Below, piece after piece: positions 48,841 to 53,708 of a stretch of 53,708 nucleotides of DNA (its first letter is position 1; each line of letters starts with the position of its first letter). The notes under the pieces were generated by a model that was not told the DNA's origin, made no database searches, and saw only the letters and a program-made list of their open reading frames with translations. Source of the DNA: Sphingomonadaceae bacterium (lineage in GTDB: Bacteria; Pseudomonadota; Alphaproteobacteria; Sphingomonadales; Sphingomonadaceae); NCBI GenBank assembly GCA_025356175.1, contig JANXUP010000178.1, forward strand, positions 1 through 53,708. Direction: 5' to 3'. A program made the translations under genes and the position numbers.

Positions 48841-50215
48841 TCCCCGGCGCGGTGTTGCTGAGCGGAATGCGTTCGTTGAGCCCGTGCGCGAAGTCTTCCG
48901 AATCCTTGGAAAACACCGGGCTCGCGCCATAACTTGGCACGCCAAGTGCGCGGTACCACACCGAATCCGACGCGCCCGAGGCCTGGCTGGGGAAGATCGC
49001 CAGGCCCGGATTGATCAGGTGCATCGCTTTCTCGGCCGCACCGGTAAAGTCGGGCCGCATTGGCGAGGCAGGGGCGGCGATTGAATCCTCGCCCGAAGTC
49101 GCGGTGACCTTCACATCGGGCATGCCGATGATCTGTTCGAGGTTCTGGCGGACTTCCTCGCGGCTGTGGCCGGGGAAGATGCGGCAGTTGATGTTCGCGG
49201 TGGCGCGCTGCGGCAGCGCGTTTTGCGCATGCCCGCCCGAAATCATCGTTGCGACACAAGTGGTGCCGATCTTGCCGACGTAGCTGGGGCTGGCGCGCAA
49301 GGTCGCTGCGGCAGCTTCGTCATTGGGGTTGGCGGCGAAGGCGCGCATTGCCCCGGCCAGCTTGGGATCGCCTTCAAACGCGGCGGCCTTTTCGAAATAG
49401 GCCTTGGTCAGCGGGCTGAGTTCGGGCTTGAAGTGGTAGGCACCGATCTTTTCCAGCGCTGCGGCGAGCTGGACGATCGCGTTGACCGGGCGCGGGGCCG
49501 AGCTGTGGCCGCCGGGGTTGGTCACTTCGAGCTGATAGTCATCATAGGTCTTTTCCGCGCCCTGCCAGGTCCAGTACAGCGGCTTGCCGGTCTTCTCGTC
49601 GAGCGTTCCGCCGCCGCCATCGATGTTGAGCACCAGTTCGGCGCCCGCCAGCTGCTTGGCGATTACCCGCGAGCTGCGCATGGTGGTTTCCTCGTCGCCT
49701 GAGAACTGCAGCACGATGGTACGGCGCGGTTTGTAGCCCGAGCGGCGCAGTTCGATCAGCGAGGAGGCGGCCAGCGCCGCATCGAACTTCATGTCGCTCG
49801 CCCCGCGGCCGAACAGGTAGCCGTTCTCGACCACCGGGGTGAATGGATCGCGCTCCCAGTCCGCAGGCTTGGCTTCGACCACATCCATGTGCCCGGAAAT
49901 GACCAGCGGTTTGAGACTGGGATCGCTGCCCGGCCAGGTTGCGATCAGGTAAGCGGTGTCATTGAATGGGGTGATTTCGACCTGGTTGTCTTGCCAGCCG
50001 CCGGCGACCAGCGCCTGCTTGACCAGTTGCAAGGCCTCTCCGGTCTTGTTGCCCGTGCCCTCCACCGAGCGCAGCGCGATCAGCTGCTTGGCAAGCGCGA
50101 GCACCTGTGCCTCGGCGACCGGATGCGAAGCCGGTTTGGCCGGACGGGCGGCAAGCTGCGGCACGGCGACCCCGGCAAGCAGGGCGATGATGACTGGCGT
50201 AAAGGCGTGGCGCAT
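48800..50215 (-). CDS. secreted M20-family metallopeptidase
   Basis: A 471-residue exported peptidase. Signal peptide (FTPVIIALLAGVAVPQLAARP), then the di-zinc core: VISGHMDVV, FGRGASDMKFD, FSGDEETT with the catalytic Glu, NPGGHSSAPRP (dimerisation domain) and a late KDSEDFAHGLNERI (His ligand). It resembles carboxypeptidase PM20D1-like and dipeptidase members; the substrate is unknown. AGGAG lies nine bases before the ATG at 50215. It is convergent with the BetI-like gene and overlaps it by 41 bases. Confidence 0.92.
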   Translation of the reverse strand: MRHAFTPVIIALLAGVAVPQLAARPAKPASHPVAEAQVLALAKQLIALRSVEGTGNKTGEALQLVKQALVAGGWQDNQVEITPFNDTAYLIATWPGSDPSLKPLVISGHMDVVEAKPADWERDPFTPVVENGYLFGRGASDMKFDAALAASSLIELRRSGYKPRRTIVLQFSGDEETTMRSSRVIAKQLAGAELVLNIDGGGGTLDEKTGKPLYWTWQGAEKTYDDYQLEVTNPGGHSSAPRPVNAIVQLAAALEKIGAYHFKPELSPLTKAYFEKAAAFEGDPKLAGAMRAFAANPNDEAAAATLRASPSYVGKIGTTCVATMISGGHAQNALPQRATANINCRIFPGHSREEVRQNLEQIIGMPDVKVTATSGEDSIAAPASPMRPDFTGAAEKAMHLINPGLAIFPSQASGASDSVWYRALGVPSYGASPVFSKDSEDFAHGLNERIPLSNTAPGITYYLSLLTDLSK

Positions 50216-50366
50216 GAGCGATTCTCCTGTGACGCAGCGTTTAGCCACATGGCACGCTCATGGTAAAGCGTCCGCTGCTTGACAATTGCCGGTCCGCCTG
50301 CCTCACACAAAATTAACGGCCCTGCGACTAGACGGGCCCTGCCAAAAACAGGGTCAGCGAGTACTT

Positions 50367-52742
50367 ATGGTCAGCAAGCAGGCGGCGCTCCGCGTCGCCA
50401 TTCCGGAAGAGCTGCGCGATTGGGTCGATAATCGGCTCATTTCCGCGCACATCCGGATGGTGCGTCCGCTGGTCTTTGGCAGCCTGCTGAATGCGGCGTT
50501 GTTGGTGCTGGCACTGACGGGGCAAATTCCGGCCGGCTACATTGCGCTGTTCGGCAGCACGATGGTTGCGGCATGCTTGCACCGCCTGTGGCTCGCGGAA
50601 GGGATCGAACGCGGCCGCCGCCGCCGCCGCAGCGCCAAGATCATCTCGGCCTTCTGGTGGAATTCGCTGTGGCTGGGGCTCAATATCGGCATCCTCGCAG
50701 CGCTGTGGCTGCCGCGTATTTCGTCGGCCACGCAGCTGCTGCTGGCAGTTTGCACCGTTAGCCAGATCGCCTCAGCTGCTTATACCGTGCGGACATTGCC
50801 CAGCGCCGCCAAGATCTACGTTATTACGCAGGCCCTCGGCCTGGCGGTCGGGATCGGACAGAACGCCAGCTTGATCGGGCTGGCGACGATCGCCGTCCTG
50901 ATAGTGGCAAGCGCGCTGCTGGTGCGCATGGCCTATACCGCGCATGACCTGTTCGTCAGCCGGATCCTGTCCGACCGCGATCTTCACAGCGCCGCGCGAA
51001 CCGTCAAGCTGCTGCTTAACGAATACGAAGAGAACGGCTTCGACTGGCTGTTCGAGCTCGATCGTGAGCGCTCCCTGATCAATGTTTCGGCGCGCTTTGC
51101 CAAGGCTGCCGGCGGCGCCGCCGAACAGCTGACCGGACGCCATCTGTCGACCCTGTTTGCCCCCGGCACCAGCCGTGACGAGCTGGAGCAGGCGCTCATG
51201 TCCGGCCGGCCGCTGCGTTCAGCAGTGGTCGCGCTCGATGGACTGGGTGAAACCGGCCCGCGCTGGTGGTCGATCAGCGGCCGCCCCAGCTATTCGGGCG
51301 ACGGGGTGCATTACCGCGGGGTCATCTCCGACGTTACCGAGCTCCGCCAGGCCGAACAGCGCGCGCAGCAGATGGCGCATTTCGACGCGCTCACCGGCCT
51401 GCCCAACCGCACCCAGTTCAACCAGGCGCTGTCGTGCCTGTTTGGCAACCACCAGGACGGCGAACACATCGCCCTGCTGCTGCTCGACATCGATCATTTC
51501 AAAAGCGTCAATGACATGCACGGCCATTCGGTCGGCGATGCATTTCTGCGGCTGTTCGCCAACCGGCTGGTGTCGGTGGTCGGGTCGAGCGGGCTCGGCG
51601 GGTGCGAGCCGATCGTCGCGCGGCTGGGCAGCGACGAGTTCGCGATTGCGGTCAGCGGCGGCGATGCCTGCGACCATGCGGTGCGGCTGGCCGAATTGCT
51701 GACGCTGTCACTGGGCGAGCCGCTGACGGTCGAAGCCATCGAACTGCCCTGCGGGATTAGCCTGGGGATTGCGCTCGCTCCGTTCCACACCGACCAGCAG
51801 GCGCAGCTGCAAAGCTATGCCGACATTGCGCTGGGCGCGGCCAAAACCGGCGGGCGCGGCAATTGGGAAATGTTCGAACCCGACATGGATGCGCGGCTCC
51901 ACGAGCGCCACACGCTGGCCCGCGACCTGCGCCATGCGGTTGGCCGGGGCGAACTCATGCTGTTCCTCCAGCCGCTGGTCGACGTCGCCAGCGAAGTGAA
52001 GACCGGTTACGAAGCCCTGCTGCGCTGGCAGCATCCGGTGCGCGGGCTGGTCCCGCCCGATGTGTTCATCCCGATCGCCGAAGAAACCGGGCTGATCGTG
52101 CCGATCGGCGAATGGGTGATCCGCACTGCCTTTGCCGAAGCCGCCAGCTGGCCGGGCGAGGAATTGATCGCGATCAACCTCTCGCCGATCCAGTTCTCCA
52201 GCCCCAACCTGCTCCCGGTGATCGTCAATGCCCTGGGCGAAACCGGGATCGCGCCGGGACGGGTCGAATTCGAGATTACCGAAGGCGTGTTGCTGGGCGA
52301 TTCGGAAGCAAACATCGACATATTGTGCCGGATGCAGGCCCTCGGCCTGAAGATCGCGCTTGACGATTTCGGCACGGGCTATGCCTCGCTGAACTATCTG
52401 CTGACCTTCCCGTTCGACAAGATCAAGATCGACCGCAGCTTCATCGCCAGCCTCTCGACGCGCGAGGAATCGCGCGCAATCGTCGCCTCGATGATCGGGC
52501 TCGCCAATGCGCTGGGCATGTGCACCCTGGCCGAAGGAGTTGAGGAAACCGACCAGCTCGATCAATTGAAGGCGCAGGGTTGCCGCATGGTTCAGGGCTG
52601 GCTGTTCGGCAAGGCGCTGCCCAGCGAGGAATATCATCCGCGAAGTGCGCAATTGCCGGTTGCCTCGATTGCTCCGGTGCGGTTGCCCCGCCCGCGCAAG
52701 GTCCGCGTTTCGCAGACGTATTCACACCGCAAGCGCGCCTGA
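50367..52742 (+). CDS. membrane-bound GGDEF-EAL protein (cyclic-di-GMP phosphodiesterase likely)
   Basis: A 791-residue protein. About five membrane segments lie within residues 35-205, a PAS-like domain follows (about 225-330, GFDWLFELDRERSLINVS), then GGDEF (FDALTGLPNRTQF ... RLGSDEFA) and EAL (YEALLRWQHP ... QGWLFGKAL). The EAL motifs for catalysis are intact: NLSPIQFSS, EFEITEG, LDDFGTGYASL, KIDRSFI and AEGVEE. The cyclase motif is GSDEF instead of GGDEF, which argues for a regulatory, GTP-binding role of that domain. ATG 50367 fits; the track start is longer. Confidence 0.92.
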   Translation: MVSKQAALRVAIPEELRDWVDNRLISAHIRMVRPLVFGSLLNAALLVLALTGQIPAGYIALFGSTMVAACLHRLWLAEGIERGRRRRRSAKIISAFWWNSLWLGLNIGILAALWLPRISSATQLLLAVCTVSQIASAAYTVRTLPSAAKIYVITQALGLAVGIGQNASLIGLATIAVLIVASALLVRMAYTAHDLFVSRILSDRDLHSAARTVKLLLNEYEENGFDWLFELDRERSLINVSARFAKAAGGAAEQLTGRHLSTLFAPGTSRDELEQALMSGRPLRSAVVALDGLGETGPRWWSISGRPSYSGDGVHYRGVISDVTELRQAEQRAQQMAHFDALTGLPNRTQFNQALSCLFGNHQDGEHIALLLLDIDHFKSVNDMHGHSVGDAFLRLFANRLVSVVGSSGLGGCEPIVARLGSDEFAIAVSGGDACDHAVRLAELLTLSLGEPLTVEAIELPCGISLGIALAPFHTDQQAQLQSYADIALGAAKTGGRGNWEMFEPDMDARLHERHTLARDLRHAVGRGELMLFLQPLVDVASEVKTGYEALLRWQHPVRGLVPPDVFIPIAEETGLIVPIGEWVIRTAFAEAASWPGEELIAINLSPIQFSSPNLLPVIVNALGETGIAPGRVEFEITEGVLLGDSEANIDILCRMQALGLKIALDDFGTGYASLNYLLTFPFDKIKIDRSFIASLSTREESRAIVASMIGLANALGMCTLAEGVEETDQLDQLKAQGCRMVQGWLFGKALPSEEYHPRSAQLPVASIAPVRLPRPRKVRVSQTYSHRKRA

Positions 52743-52850
52743 TCTGCACCGCGCCGCACTGGCGCACCCCGCACCCTGCTGCTAACTCCTCACCTTGCCC
52801 GGACGCTCGTCCGAAGGTCGGATGAGCTTTGGGCACGGGAGTGAATTGGC

Positions 52851-53708
52851 ATGAGCTTCACCGCAGACCGCTTGCTGCTGTTCGGTGCAACCGGCGATCT
52901 TGCGCAGCGCATGCTGCTGCCTTCGCTGTGCGCGCTGCACGATGACAAGCTGATCGCGCCCGAACTCACGATCATCGGCACCGCGCGGTCCGAATATGAC
53001 GACGACACCTACCAGGCCTTCGCCCGCGACGCGCTCAACAAATACCTCCCCGACTTCCGCAAGCATGCCATCGACAGCTTCCTCCCGCGGCTCAGGTACC
53101 AGGTGCTCGATGCGACCCAGGCTGACCACTTCACCGAACTTTCCGACGAAATCGGCACGGTGGACAAAGGCATGGCGATTTTCCTGTCGACCGCGCCCAG
53201 CCTGTTCGAACCGACCATCGCCGGGCTGACCAAGGCAGGCCTGACCGGCGACAAGGTCCGCATCGGGCTCGAAAAGCCGCTTGGCACCAGCCTCGATACC
53301 AGCCGCGAAATCAACGATGCTGTCGCCGCCACGTTTAGTGAAGACCGCATCTTCCGGATCGACCACTACCTCGGCAAGGAAACGGTCCAGAACCTGCTGG
53401 CGCTGCGCTTTGCCAACATCATGTTCGAGCCGTTGTGGAATGCCGCGCACATCGATCACGTTCAGATCACCATCGCCGAGACGGTCGGGCTGGAGCAGCG
53501 GGCGGGTTATTATGACGGCACCGGGGCACTGCGCGACATGCTGCAGAACCACATGCTGCAACTGCTTGCGCTGGTCGCGATGGAGCCGCCGACGAGCTAT
53601 GACGCTACCCCGATCCAGGACGAAAAGGTCAAGGTGCTGCGCGCGCTGCGCAAGGTTGCGCACACTGAAACCGTCACCGGCCAATACCGCAAGGGTGCGA
53701 TCGAAGGC
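52851..53708 (+). CDS. zwf: glucose-6-phosphate 1-dehydrogenase (3' truncated by window)
   Basis: The first 286 codons are present; the frame stays open to the window edge. NADP-binding LLLFGATGDLAQRMLLPSL, VRIGLEKPLGTS and the active-site RIDHYLGKETVQNLLALRF with the catalytic His and Lys are complete. It catalyses the first step of the Entner-Doudoroff and oxidative pentose phosphate routes; in sphingomonads edd and eda often follow. It was missed by the ORF track because no stop is included. GGGAG lies about ten bases before the ATG. Confidence 0.97.
   Translation, partial: MSFTADRLLLFGATGDLAQRMLLPSLCALHDDKLIAPELTIIGTARSEYDDDTYQAFARDALNKYLPDFRKHAIDSFLPRLRYQVLDATQADHFTELSDEIGTVDKGMAIFLSTAPSLFEPTIAGLTKAGLTGDKVRIGLEKPLGTSLDTSREINDAVAATFSEDRIFRIDHYLGKETVQNLLALRFANIMFEPLWNAAHIDHVQITIAETVGLEQRAGYYDGTGALRDMLQNHMLQLLALVAMEPPTSYDATPIQDEKVKVLRALRKVAHTETVTGQYRKGAIEG

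Noticed and set aside
1-53708. CRISPR arrays, tRNA or rRNA genes
   Set aside because: No regularly spaced direct repeats and no tRNA-like T-arm/acceptor patterns were noticed on reading; a dedicated scan would be needed to exclude short ones fully.

Overview
The window looks like the chromosome of a high-GC alphaproteobacterium, most probably order Sphingomonadales (Sphingomonadaceae or Erythrobacteraceae). I base this on gene content: rpmH-rnpA-yidD-yidC-engB, ubiE-ubiB beside mutM-rpsT-dnaA, a CC_3452-type small exported protein, a large TonB-dependent receptor, a DUF6471 gene beside an IS1595-type transposase, and dispersed intergenic palindromes of a kind common in this order. Genes are tightly packed, and several convergent pairs overlap at their 3' ends. 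No tRNA, rRNA or CRISPR array was seen.

Layout. 1-6.3 kb: a GH25-like protein with altered catalytic acids, cytidine deaminase, an orphan TadG-like vWA pilus protein, and a reverse-strand set of a cytosolic-type M14 carboxypeptidase plus two DUF4136 envelope proteins. 6.4-9.9 kb: galE, a REP-like palindrome, type-B ribosomal protein L36, a HAD phosphatase, a CC_3452-type protein and a divergent HxlR regulator. 9.9-15.4 kb: comM (yifB) is split by a 4.2-kb mosaic island that also replaced about 85-90 codons including both Walker motifs. The island holds an IS1595-type transposase remnant with two passengers, a fragment of a large serine recombinase, a Tn3-type resolvase lacking its DNA-binding tail but keeping a res-like site, and two unrecognised genes. 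15.5-19.7 kb: a ClpP-fold periplasmic protein, then rpmH-rnpA-yidD-yidC-engB, with a 34-bp-stem hairpin between rpmH and rnpA. 19.7-30.1 kb: mostly metabolism and transport (pyridoxal reductase-like AKR, phosphodiesterase, VOC, GST, cupin-LysE, dapE, a dicarboxylate symporter, dapB-nth, cobB, GFA, moeB-like). 30.2-32.7 kb: an acyl-CoA ligase-SDR operon. 32.8-39.6 kb: dnaA, rpsT, mutM, a DUF1993 gene and ubiE-ubiB. 39.7-53.7 kb: a TonB receptor, a TPR-sulfotransferase, an APC permease, a FAD-oxidoreductase-Rieske oxygenase operon divergent from a BetI/TetR regulator with a palindrome between them, an M20 peptidase, a GGDEF-EAL protein, and the 5' part of zwf.

How the parts work together. rpmH, rnpA, yidD, yidC and engB link ribosome and RNase P production to membrane protein insertion. 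dapE and dapB are two steps of the diaminopimelate/lysine route. ubiE and ubiB serve ubiquinone synthesis. The rpmH, rpmJ and rpsT genes share nearly identical promoter elements (TTGACY, 17-nt spacer, TAASGG), which suggests coordinated ribosomal-protein expression. The Rieske/FAD pair with its divergent regulator looks like a self-contained inducible oxidation module of unknown substrate. The most unusual region is the comM island, with layered truncations, a three-dyad res-like site and two orphan genes that have good ribosome binding sites.
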